A stretch of DNA of 48,239 bases from Lachnospiraceae bacterium (GTDB lineage: Bacteria; Bacillota; Clostridia; Lachnospirales; Lachnospiraceae). Below the pieces are notes generated by a model that saw only the letters and a list, made by a program, of their open reading frames with translations, did not search any database and had not been told where the DNA came from. Position numbers and translations under genes: made by a program. The stretch spans positions 1 to 48,239 of the forward strand of contig JAGASK010000024.1 of the NCBI GenBank assembly GCA_017621815.1. Reading direction: 5' to 3'. This document shows, piece by piece, positions 16,466 to 24,637 of this stretch (the stretch's first letter is position 1; each line of letters starts with the position of its first letter).

Positions 16466-19417
16466 TTAACTTTCTTCTTTCAGTGCAATTTCCAACAATT
16501 CCGCTGCGACCTGCGCAGATTTAATCCGCATCAGATTATCCCACGCATCTTCTTTTCCAAGCAGATTCATGCCACCGTGCCATACAAGTTCATCATCTAT
16601 AATGGCAAAATGCTCTGCCACCTCATCCCTTACAATTACATGAACGCCATTTCCCTGCATTTCTTCAATCAGTTTCTGACAGAATTCTGAACTTCCATAA
16701 AATATATTCAGCGGATTTGTTGTTATGACCGTAACCGTTATTCCGGCCTCCTGTCTTGCTTTTACAAGATAAATAAAACGTTCCACCTTATTATGCGTAA
16801 GCCCAGGGCTGGATACAATAACCTTATTTTCAGCCTCGACAACATCCCGTTCAAATACATCCGCATAATTTCCAGAATCATAAATCGAATTTACGGTCTG
16901 TTTTGAAAGAATGGCATTTGTAATCAACTGAAACCCTGTCCGCTTATATGTACGCAGCCTCTTTGCATACATATTGTCAAAAACCCGAATGTGGGCGTCC
17001 ACATAATCATAGACTATGACTTCCTTTTTTCCTTCATAGTCACGATTCAATCTTCCAATGTACTGCTCAAGCCTTCCTGCAAAGGATACCGGAGCCGCCA
17101 GCATCAGGGTATCCAGTCTCGGATAATCAAAGCCTTCACCGATCTTCTGGCCCGTTGCTACCAGAATCAGGCTCTGCTCCCTTAACACTTCTTTCATTTT
17201 TCTTCTCACATCAGAATTTTCCTTATCACTGTTATCCCCATATAAAAGAAACACTCTATCTGCATCCTGTTGCAGATTATCGTACAGGTATTTCGCCTGT
17301 TCTTTATACCTTGTCAGAATTACCGGAGTTCTTCCCTCTTTCACACACGTTCTCGTATCTTCAAGAATCATATCATTTCTGACAGAACTTGTACTGATCA
17401 GAGAATATGCTCCGTTAATATCACTTCTGCTTTCATTCGTATCGACGACCCTTGTATATCTCGGATACACATAGTGCCCAATTCCCTGTTCGACAGCGCG
17501 TTCTTTTGCAGTATAACTGTGCCTTATCGGCCCTAACAGCATATGAATGATTTTCTCCAGATTATCCCCTCTTTTCGGCGTTGCCGATACACCGTAAACA
17601 TATCTGGCATTGACTTTCTGCATGACCTCAATCGATGTATTGGAGCCGCAATGGTGGCATTCATCCATTATCACCATACCATAGGAGTTAATCAATTCAT
17701 TAAAATCTCCCTTGCTGTACATGGAACCGACCATGGCAACATCAACAATACCTGTCAATGTATTTTTACTGCCATGTAAAATACCAACCACACTGTCTCT
17801 GCGCTTTTTCCTGCCGCTTTTCGTTTTATAAACCGGAGGTTCCTCATCTATGTGCAAAAATTTATTTAATTCCTCTACCCACTGTTCCAGCAAATCCTTA
17901 CTTTGAAGCAAAATCAAAGTATTTACTTTTCTTTCTGCGATAAGATAGCTGCAAACCACGGTTTTACCAAATGCAGTGGCTGCACTGAGAATACCATGAT
18001 CATATGCAAGCAGACGTTCCGCTGCCAGATTCTGCTGTGTTCTCAAGTCTCCACAAAAGGAAACTCTTATGGGCCTCCCCTTTTCTCTATGATCCACAAT
18101 TTCATAATCAATGCCTGCCTCTTTGCAGGAAATGATAAGATTATCACGAAGACCTCTGGGAATGCGGATATATCCATCCGTATCCTTTCCCATGTAAATA
18201 GCGCTGAAATTATAATAATTGGAATATCCAAGCCTTTTATTTTTATAAAAAACGGGATTGTCAAAGGCTGCCATACTTCTGATCTGATTCTGCAAGCGCG
18301 GCATCAAATTTAATGTATCAACATATATGCCATCTCCAAGAACGATATGCATTTTCCCTATAACATCTGATTTTACAAAACCATCTTTTTTCTTCCAGGG
18401 CTTCGGACGATTTTGGGGAATTGAAGAAGGCAGCATTCCCTTTTCTCCGGCAAGTTCTTCCTGCCAGCATGCCATGCACTTTTCTATTTCTTCTATTGAC
18501 AGCTTTTTCGTTTGCTTCAGCAGAACATCCCACTGGTCAGGATATGCGTTCCAATTTTTATCAACAAAAGCACTGTTTCCATGTTTCAATGCCTGTCCCT
18601 GTAATGGTAATGCAATCAGATTCCCGATACTGCTGGCAACATCCTGAGATGGATACATACGATCATAATAATGAAAAGATTTCAGATTAATCAAAGCTGA
18701 CCCTTTATCCAGCAAAAGGAAACCAAAATTTCTTGCAAGAGATGCGGATACCGGCTTTTTGAAAAATATCCATACATGTGCACCTTTTCCTGACCTCGAC
18801 CGTTCCACCAGCGGCGTTATACCATTACTTTCACAAATGACTCTTAAAGCATCAACCTCTTCATGCCATTCATCATCCACATTGGCAAAATCCGTCTTTT
18901 CAGCGCCTTTTTCATGATTATCAAAATCAAAAACCAGAAAACGGCAGGTTCCATCCGGAAGCAGCGGATATATCCCCAATACATCTGCGCCATCTTCTCT
19001 ATATCCACAAAGGTGCTCTATTATTTTCTTTGGTTCAAGCTTTGTCCATGACCTGTGTGCGCAGGCTTCACAGCTGATTTTTTCACCATGCTGTTTGGGG
19101 CATATCTGATTGTTCCACCTGTTATCGCATTGTGGAAAATAGCCGCCCTTTACGCCTCTTTTTGCATAAACGTCTGTCCTGCCCCAAAACATTGCAAAAT
19201 ACTTATTAACCAGATTTTCCGTAATGTATTTATTCAGAATTCGTCCTCCCTGATCAGGATCATATTCTTCTGCGTTTTCTATTTTTCCTTCAAATACATT
19301 CTCTGACTCATAAACAATACCAGCCTTTTTAAGCTGGGTTTTTAATTTTCTGTTTTCATTCTGAAGGCTTCGGACCAGTTTTCGAAGCGAATCAAGATTG
19401 TATGCTTCTATGTTCAT
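16466..19417 (-). CDS. TOTE-type primase/SF2 helicase/PLD-like protein
   Basis: A 983-residue multidomain protein. Residues 5-35 are a coiled coil. C97, C106, C116 and C119 form a zinc cluster. An archaeo-eukaryotic primase domain has the catalytic FDFDN (D164, D166) and the SGKGAHVWIFF strand. An SF2 helicase core follows (Walker A TAFGKT near 481-486, DECH 585-588, SATPKRG, GEGFDYP, QYIGRLNRD). The C-terminal ~130 residues are PLD-like (HFAIIDDELVWHGGMN) with the usual HKD lysine absent. This order matches the 'TOTE conflict system' primase family, predicted nucleic-acid-targeting defence factors. It should act on invader DNA or replication intermediates; the target is unknown. The start follows AGAGGT. 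Confidence 0.82.
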   Translation of the reverse strand: MNIEAYNLDSLRKLVRSLQNENRKLKTQLKKAGIVYESENVFEGKIENAEEYDPDQGGRILNKYITENLVNKYFAMFWGRTDVYAKRGVKGGYFPQCDNRWNNQICPKQHGEKISCEACAHRSWTKLEPKKIIEHLCGYREDGADVLGIYPLLPDGTCRFLVFDFDNHEKGAEKTDFANVDDEWHEEVDALRVICESNGITPLVERSRSGKGAHVWIFFKKPVSASLARNFGFLLLDKGSALINLKSFHYYDRMYPSQDVASSIGNLIALPLQGQALKHGNSAFVDKNWNAYPDQWDVLLKQTKKLSIEEIEKCMACWQEELAGEKGMLPSSIPQNRPKPWKKKDGFVKSDVIGKMHIVLGDGIYVDTLNLMPRLQNQIRSMAAFDNPVFYKNKRLGYSNYYNFSAIYMGKDTDGYIRIPRGLRDNLIISCKEAGIDYEIVDHREKGRPIRVSFCGDLRTQQNLAAERLLAYDHGILSAATAFGKTVVCSYLIAERKVNTLILLQSKDLLEQWVEELNKFLHIDEEPPVYKTKSGRKKRRDSVVGILHGSKNTLTGIVDVAMVGSMYSKGDFNELINSYGMVIMDECHHCGSNTSIEVMQKVNARYVYGVSATPKRGDNLEKIIHMLLGPIRHSYTAKERAVEQGIGHYVYPRYTRVVDTNESRSDINGAYSLISTSSVRNDMILEDTRTCVKEGRTPVILTRYKEQAKYLYDNLQQDADRVFLLYGDNSDKENSDVRRKMKEVLREQSLILVATGQKIGEGFDYPRLDTLMLAAPVSFAGRLEQYIGRLNRDYEGKKEVIVYDYVDAHIRVFDNMYAKRLRTYKRTGFQLITNAILSKQTVNSIYDSGNYADVFERDVVEAENKVIVSSPGLTHNKVERFIYLVKARQEAGITVTVITTNPLNIFYGSSEFCQKLIEEMQGNGVHVIVRDEVAEHFAIIDDELVWHGGMNLLGKEDAWDNLMRIKSAQVAAELLEIALKEES

Positions 19418-19549
19418 AATGCTGGTACCTCTACAAAAACAAAACCATATTTTACATGATTCCTAAAGTGAAATATCCATTACCAGGTATACTCAATTAT
19501 TCTGGGAAAAGCAATATTGCTACTGCTTCCAGAAGATGATTCCTTTTTA

Positions 19550-19621
19550 TCATCTTCCGGTGTCTTCCTGTTCCAGATAGCGGATAACTGATGTATCCAG
19601 ATAAACTTTCAATTTTCGCAC
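19550..19621 (-). pseudogene. Truncated PIN-domain toxin remnant
   Basis: From GTG at 19621 the frame reads a few residues then LKVYLDTSVIRYLEQEDT, the unmistakable N-terminus of a PIN/VapC-type ribonuclease (first catalytic Asp in YLDTS), and stops at TGA (19552-19550) after 23 codons. The following ~60 bases do not restore a convincing PIN frame, so the gene is frameshifted and deleted. Confidence 0.6.
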
Positions 19622-19677
19622 AATATCACCACTTTCCCCTATTGTGTTTCCTAAATAGCGTATATCTGATTTTCTTT

Positions 19678-19893
19678 TCAATCGTGCATTCCCACTAGTT
19701 TATTTACTTGATATTCTGCACCAAGTTTCATCCCGTCAATCATAAATATACGCTTTATCTATTGTTCCCACTCAATTTGTTCCAGTTTCGCAATACTATT
19801 CATAAAATCCTGCTCCACAGGAGAAAGTAAATCTTCCTGCATTTTCTTTAATAATGTACTTCCCAACGCAACAATTATTTTTTCTTTTACCAT
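19678..19893 (-). pseudogene. Small antitoxin-like ORF interrupted by an in-frame TAG
   Basis: From ATG 19893 (AGGAG upstream) 44 codons are open (MVKEKIIVALGSTLLKKM ...), then TAG at 19761-19759, then 26 more codons in the same frame (IKRIFMIDGMKLGAEYQV ...) to TGA. The FxxGMKLGAEY ending is like small helical proteins common in Lachnospiraceae. Read through the TAG it would be a 71-residue protein located just upstream of the PIN remnant, the usual antitoxin position. It may be a real pseudogene or hold a single base change. Confidence 0.5.
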
Positions 19894-19930
19894 AAACTAC
19901 TCCTAAAAATCAAATTCAATTATACTTAAT

Positions 19931-21259
19931 TTATCTGCTCTTTTTACTCTGTAGCATATTCTGATCCCTTATATTCACAATCCATTGTCCATTTTTCTTG
20001 GCACCAATTCTCTCAATAATACCCATTTCTCTTAATTGACGAATCCGCTTTGTAATCGTAGTCGTTCCCAATCCAACCAGTTTGCTGATTTCACTAACTT
20101 TAATACTACTATTTTTTTTCATTAATCTAAGTATTTCTTCATCACGCTCATCAATCAACTGTTCTTCTTTTTTCAACAAATCATTTTCTGCTTTTTTCTT
20201 CTTATTTAATGGAATTGTTACTGTAATAAAATTTTCCGTAATGTCAAATACCTCTTTTCCATATTTCGATACAATCAAAGGGACTCCATGTCCAGTCTGC
20301 TCAATATAATCTAATTGAACCATAATCTGTTGAAGTTCCAGATTTACCGGCTTGCTTTTTCCTTCATAAAACTCTTCCAGTGTGAGTCCATCCGGCAATC
20401 CCCCAACTGATACAATTTCTATGCGGTCATCAAACATATACACAGCCGGCGGTGTCTGTCTTGACCAGCGATTATGCAGACATGCGTTCAACCACGCTTC
20501 CCTGAAACATGAAAAATCAAACAACCTGCTCTCCTTTCTAAGACTGCCGCCCACATCCACTACAGTATCATTTAATGCCTCCATATAGTCCAGCACCTGC
20601 TTCACTGCTACAAGCATGCACTTATAACCATATTCATTCCTCTTAACCAAATCCGTCTTGTCCGTCCCACGGAATACTGCGACTTTAATGGAGTAGCTGT
20701 TGATGTCTGCCAAAATAGCCGCCATTAAATTGTAAGCTCCATCGCGTGTTAAAAGATTCAAATTCTGCTTAAAAGTATTCTCCCGAAGCGTAAGTCCATT
20801 TCCGACATACAACATTTTCAATTGGTCAAAGGTTAACTCCTGATTATTCGCCTCAATATTTACAATGGAATCCGATACACTAAGCATCAGACTACGTAAT
20901 TGCTGCGGTGATATTTCCCTGTCTTCGTCAGCCGATCTCATATAATACTTCCCATATGCCGAATAAGGTCTTTCATCTCCTTCAACAGTAACTTTTATTA
21001 CATTTTTATCATCACACAATTCCATAATAATCGTCGGAATAACCTGTGGTTTAATTGCATTAGCAATTCCCTGGGATATCTCACGCAATGTACGATCTCC
21101 AATTTGCTGACCTATGACTTCGCCATCATTTCTTACTCCGAAATACAATGTGCCTTTTCCATTTTTATTCAACATAGAAGCCAGAGAAACGATACCTTCT
21201 TTTAATTCGCCGGTTGTTTTTTTGAACTCGACTAGTTCCGTTTCCATTCCAAAATTCAT
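19931..21259 (-). CDS. AlbA_2/Schlafen-type ATP-binding transcriptional regulator
   Basis: The 442-residue protein begins with an AlbA_2 domain (ETELVEFKKTTGELKEG, GTLYFGVRNDGEVIGQ, residues ~5-125). A GHKL-like ATPase segment follows (FREAWLNACLHNRW, DDRIEIVSVGGLPDGL, TGHGVPLI, about 250-345), and a C-terminal winged helix-turn-helix (DEEILRLMKKNSSIKVSEI, then SKLVGLGTTTITKRIRQLRE). This is the common 'ATP-binding/RNA-binding domain-containing' regulator class, often near mobile or defence genes; its ligand is unknown. GGAGTGATGGT precedes the ATG; a second ATG four codons later is also possible. Confidence 0.8.
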   Translation of the reverse strand: MNFGMETELVEFKKTTGELKEGIVSLASMLNKNGKGTLYFGVRNDGEVIGQQIGDRTLREISQGIANAIKPQVIPTIIMELCDDKNVIKVTVEGDERPYSAYGKYYMRSADEDREISPQQLRSLMLSVSDSIVNIEANNQELTFDQLKMLYVGNGLTLRENTFKQNLNLLTRDGAYNLMAAILADINSYSIKVAVFRGTDKTDLVKRNEYGYKCMLVAVKQVLDYMEALNDTVVDVGGSLRKESRLFDFSCFREAWLNACLHNRWSRQTPPAVYMFDDRIEIVSVGGLPDGLTLEEFYEGKSKPVNLELQQIMVQLDYIEQTGHGVPLIVSKYGKEVFDITENFITVTIPLNKKKKAENDLLKKEEQLIDERDEEILRLMKKNSSIKVSEISKLVGLGTTTITKRIRQLREMGIIERIGAKKNGQWIVNIRDQNMLQSKKSR

Positions 21260-21314
21260 ACCATCACTCCTTTTATATATAGTATATCTCTTTTTGTTAT
21301 TTTAATCAACAAAT

Positions 21315-21360
21315 AATAAACACTTTATTCAACACATGGATGATGAATAAAGTGTTTATT
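21315..21360. terminator. Hairpin after the subtilisin gene
   Basis: AATAAACACTTTATTC (21315-21330) and GAATAAAGTGTTTATT (21345-21360) form a perfect 16-base stem with a 14-base loop, 20 bases past the subtilisin stop. The T-run is interrupted, so it may act as an mRNA-stabilising or terminator hairpin. Confidence 0.6.
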
Positions 21361-21379
21361 AAACTAAAAAATCTTCAAT

Positions 21380-23290
21380 TTAAATGGGTATACTCTCCGC
21401 CACACACAGCGCCCCATATCCCACCCTCTCATTGGGATACACGCTCTCCCCTCTCACCGGTCTTGCCCCCCGCCTGAAATATGCCTTCACCTTCTCCCCA
21501 TACAAATACGGGTCATTTCCACGCACAATCCCCCATTCCATCAAGAGGGCGGCGCTTCCTGTGGCAAAAGGCACCGCAAAAGAAGTTCCGGAAACCTGCA
21601 CAAGGGTATTGTCCGGTCCTACTGTATTGATTGCCACCCCCGGCGCCGCTATATCGGGCTTAATGCTTCCCTGATTTACCCTCTCTCCGGCTATGCTTTG
21701 AAGAGGGTATCCCCTTCCTGAAAAATCAGCATAGGATTCATACCCTGCATCATAAGCCCCTACAGTTATGACCTTTGCTGCAGTGGAGGGAATTGTCAGT
21801 GTTTTGTCCGGAGTGGGGGTGAAAAAGCGGGTGGCGGCATTGAGCACCGTATTGCTTGGAAGATAAAAATCGTAATTTCCCGAAACAATGCTGATTGGGG
21901 CAAGTTCAAAAGTCCATATTCCTGCATTCACATAGGACTGCAGCGGCAGAAAGTCAAAATAAATCTCCTGATTTACAGAATAAGGGGACGGCTCCCCTAT
22001 ATAAAGAAGAATCTTCGTCTGTTCCATAATATGAGTCTGCATTCCGGTTCTTAAGCTGTCAATTTCCTGACGAATTCCTGCAGGCGAAATCAATGCTATC
22101 TGAAATCTGTCCACATATTCCTTCCAAAGCTGCACACTGACAGAAGGCTGATAACTGCCGATATTCAATTCCACCCTTCCTACTATCTGCTCCGGCGGAA
22201 ACCGTCCCGGTGTGAACTGTCCCGGTACCAACTGTCCTGCCGTTGGCTGCCCTGCTAAAACCGGACCGCCCAAAGCATTTCCCCGTCCCTGCAGCAGGTT
22301 TCCGGAAACGTGTCCTCCTGCGGCTCCCTCATTTCCGCTTCCCACACAGATAACGGTCCTGCCTATTTCCGCTATATTATCAAGGAAACGTTCTACCAGT
22401 GAAGTACCGTCATGAGAGCCGTAAGTATTTCCAAAGCTCAGATTAATGGCTACGGGCCTCCCCAATTCCACAGCCTTTCTTACCACATAAGTAAGTGCAC
22501 GCATCAGCTCTGTGGTTCTTGGGAAAGAATCAGGTGCAGGACTTCCCAATTTCACCACAATCAATTCACTTTCCGGCGCAACTCCCTTAAATCTTCCGTC
22601 CTGCAGGTTACCGCCTGCCGCCGCAATAGCTGCCACTGCTGTTCCGTGGCCTGAGGTATCAAAGCTGGGCACCAGACTGTCCGGATTTGCGGAATTCAGA
22701 GCCGCATCAATTCTTGCTTTGCCAAACTCCACCCCTGTGGAAAAACCTGCCGGTGCCGCAGCTCTGCCTGCAAACTCACTTTGCACCTCCCCTTCTGTCT
22801 GTCCAAGCCTTGCATTAACCGCTGCAGGTGTAAGTGTCTGATCCCACAAATACTGAATTCTGCTGCCTGCAGTATTGATAAATTCGCTGTTTTTATAATC
22901 TATTCCGGAATCAATTACTCCGATTAAAACATCCCTGCCGGTCAAAAAAGGCTCCCTTGCCGTCACCGGCGGAATGCAGGATGCCTGTTTTCCCTGAAGA
23001 GTGGAAAAATACAGTCTTTTAGGCTTTTCCACATACTCCACCTCATCAAGTTCCGCAAAGGCTTGAATCAGATTTTCAGGAATTGTCACAATCGCATATC
23101 CCGCTATCAGTTCCTCTATCTGAATCAACTCATTGTTCAGTCTTCCAAGGTCTCCGTTATATTTAACAATAAGCTCCCATTTTCTGCTTTCCTCCGAAAA
23201 ACCTACATTTAACTGCATGGAAGCAAGCCTTTCATTTTCTCCTGCCGAAAGCGCCAGGTTTAACAAATTTTCCAGTTTTTGACTTGCCAT
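21380..23290 (-). CDS. S8 family serine peptidase (subtilisin-like, Csp-type)
   Basis: The 636-residue protein has the full subtilase triad: D127 (VIDSGID), H215 (DTSGHGTAVA) and S570 (SGTSFAVP), plus the oxyanion Asn in GSGN320. It has no signal peptide; a ~90-residue prodomain-like segment precedes the catalytic domain. This layout and the long beta-rich insertion (about 375-480) fit the clostridial CspA/B/C-like subtilases, some of which act in spore germination. A Gly/Pro/Gln-rich insert (about 328-368) follows the oxyanion segment. It is monocistronic, with a hairpin downstream. A germination role is a family-based suggestion only. Confidence 0.85.
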   Translation of the reverse strand: MASQKLENLLNLALSAGENERLASMQLNVGFSEESRKWELIVKYNGDLGRLNNELIQIEELIAGYAIVTIPENLIQAFAELDEVEYVEKPKRLYFSTLQGKQASCIPPVTAREPFLTGRDVLIGVIDSGIDYKNSEFINTAGSRIQYLWDQTLTPAAVNARLGQTEGEVQSEFAGRAAAPAGFSTGVEFGKARIDAALNSANPDSLVPSFDTSGHGTAVAAIAAAGGNLQDGRFKGVAPESELIVVKLGSPAPDSFPRTTELMRALTYVVRKAVELGRPVAINLSFGNTYGSHDGTSLVERFLDNIAEIGRTVICVGSGNEGAAGGHVSGNLLQGRGNALGGPVLAGQPTAGQLVPGQFTPGRFPPEQIVGRVELNIGSYQPSVSVQLWKEYVDRFQIALISPAGIRQEIDSLRTGMQTHIMEQTKILLYIGEPSPYSVNQEIYFDFLPLQSYVNAGIWTFELAPISIVSGNYDFYLPSNTVLNAATRFFTPTPDKTLTIPSTAAKVITVGAYDAGYESYADFSGRGYPLQSIAGERVNQGSIKPDIAAPGVAINTVGPDNTLVQVSGTSFAVPFATGSAALLMEWGIVRGNDPYLYGEKVKAYFRRGARPVRGESVYPNERVGYGALCVAESIPI

Positions 23291-23361
23291 AATTTATTTT
23301 CATCGGGACTTAAGCCGGCCTTAAGTCTCATACCCCAAAATATGTTTATTAAATTATATAC

Positions 23362-23404
23362 AAAAACAGCAGCCTTAGAAGCTTGCCAGCATCTTAAGAC
23401 TGCT
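23362..23404 (-). terminator. Terminator of the HD-GYP operon
   Basis: On the minus strand AGCAGTCTTA (23404-23395) pairs with TAAGGCTGCT (23377-23368, one G-U pair), followed by GTTTTTG. It lies about 105 bases past the HD-GYP stop, after the tandem repeats. Confidence 0.75.
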
Positions 23405-23439
23405 ATCCTTTTTCATATTATTCCCATTTACCCGGCTTT

Positions 23440-23497
23440 GCATGCCTAAACAGACTTTGCATTCATAAACAGACCTATGCATCCATAAACAGGCCTT
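23440..23497. repeat. Three tandem 19-20 base repeats in a 3' untranslated region
   Basis: Units GCATGCCTAAACAGACTTT, GCATTCATAAACAGACCTAT and GCATCCATAAACAGGCCTT follow one another between the HD-GYP stop (23511) and its terminator. The core is GCATNCATAAACAGRCCTT. Confidence 0.7.
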
Positions 23498-23510
23498 GCC
23501 TTTTCAGGGC

Positions 23511-24620
23511 TTACTCATCTTCATTGTCTTCACTGTATTTCTTTGCAAGAGCTTCAAATTCTGATTTCACTGCAGAAAAAGCTTTTAACAGCTTAGGTGA
23601 GAAGGTACCGCACTCCCCATTCAAAATCATGCGATAGGCCTCATCCACACTATATGCGGCTTTATAAACACGTTCTGAAACAAGTGCATCATATACATCC
23701 GCCAATGATACTATCTGTGCGGCAATGCCGATTTCTTCGCCCTTAAGCCCGTCCGGATATCCCTTTCCGTCATATCTTTCGTGATGATGCCTTGCAATAT
23801 CATAACAGTAATTATAAAATTCCTCATCATCCAAATGAAGCAATTCCTCTACCATTTCCGCTCCCTTTGTGGTATGGGATTTTATTATTTCAAATTCATC
23901 AGGCGTAAGCCTTCCGGGCTTTAACAAAATACTATCTGGAATGACAATTTTTCCGATATCATGCATAGACGAAGCCTGACCTATAATTTCCAGTTTTTCC
24001 GGCGTAATTCCATACTCAGGATACAGCTGCATTACAGCTTTTCCCAGACATTTTGTAAATTCACGAATTCTTTTTACATGCTGTCCGGATTCCAGATTTC
24101 TGAATTCCACAATATTACTCATGGAATCAATCAGCATCTCATTCATTTTACGAAGCTTCTGAGCCTGCTTTTTAAGCAGCTCGTTTTGCGCTTCCAGTTT
24201 TGCAGTCTGGCTTTTTACCAGAGTTTCCAACTGGTTCTTATACTTGAACAGCTCGATTACATTTTTAACCATCTGTTTTACAACATCCGGATGGTATGGC
24301 TTTTTAATGTAATCCACAACTCCGTATTCATAGCCTCTTTTCTCATATTCTACAGAATCTTCACCCGTAATCATAACGAAGGGCACCTTGGACAAAAGGT
24401 CCTTCTTGCTTAAAAGTTCAAGAACCTGGAAACCATCCATAACCGGCATCACCAAATCTATCAGCACAACTGCTATGGACGAAAAATTTTCAACAAAAAG
24501 CTTAATTCCTTCTTTCCCGTTAGCTGCTTCAAGAATCTTATATTCATCCTTGAATATTTCTGCAAGCAGAAGCCGGTTAATTTCCATATCTTCAATAATC
24601 AGTATCGTATCTTTTTCCAT
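23511..24620 (-). CDS. Response regulator with HD-GYP phosphodiesterase output
   Basis: The 369-residue protein has a REC domain (IIEDMEINR, phospho-acceptor D55 in VLIDLVMPVMDG, K in KKPYHP), a coiled-coil linker (~125-165) and an HD-GYP domain (SSMHDIGKI, KSHTTKGAEM, ARHHHERYDGKGYPDGLKGEEI). HD-GYP proteins hydrolyse cyclic di-GMP, so a phosphorelay would lower c-di-GMP. No kinase is adjacent. The gene lies 17 bases after the FapA-family gene, in one operon. Confidence 0.9.
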   Translation of the reverse strand: MEKDTILIIEDMEINRLLLAEIFKDEYKILEAANGKEGIKLFVENFSSIAVVLIDLVMPVMDGFQVLELLSKKDLLSKVPFVMITGEDSVEYEKRGYEYGVVDYIKKPYHPDVVKQMVKNVIELFKYKNQLETLVKSQTAKLEAQNELLKKQAQKLRKMNEMLIDSMSNIVEFRNLESGQHVKRIREFTKCLGKAVMQLYPEYGITPEKLEIIGQASSMHDIGKIVIPDSILLKPGRLTPDEFEIIKSHTTKGAEMVEELLHLDDEEFYNYCYDIARHHHERYDGKGYPDGLKGEEIGIAAQIVSLADVYDALVSERVYKAAYSVDEAYRMILNGECGTFSPKLLKAFSAVKSEFEALAKKYSEDNEDE

Positions 24621-24637
24621 TATTTCATATCCTTTAT

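Larger units (their letters stand above)
19418..19930. other. Gap containing a decayed toxin-antitoxin locus
   Basis: Between the primase-helicase and AlbA_2 genes no intact gene is present. Two minus-strand remnants are described separately: a small ORF broken by one TAG (19678-19893) and the first 23 codons of a PIN-domain protein (19550-19621). The stretch 19418-19549 holds the primase-helicase promoter area and nothing else recognisable. Confidence 0.55.
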
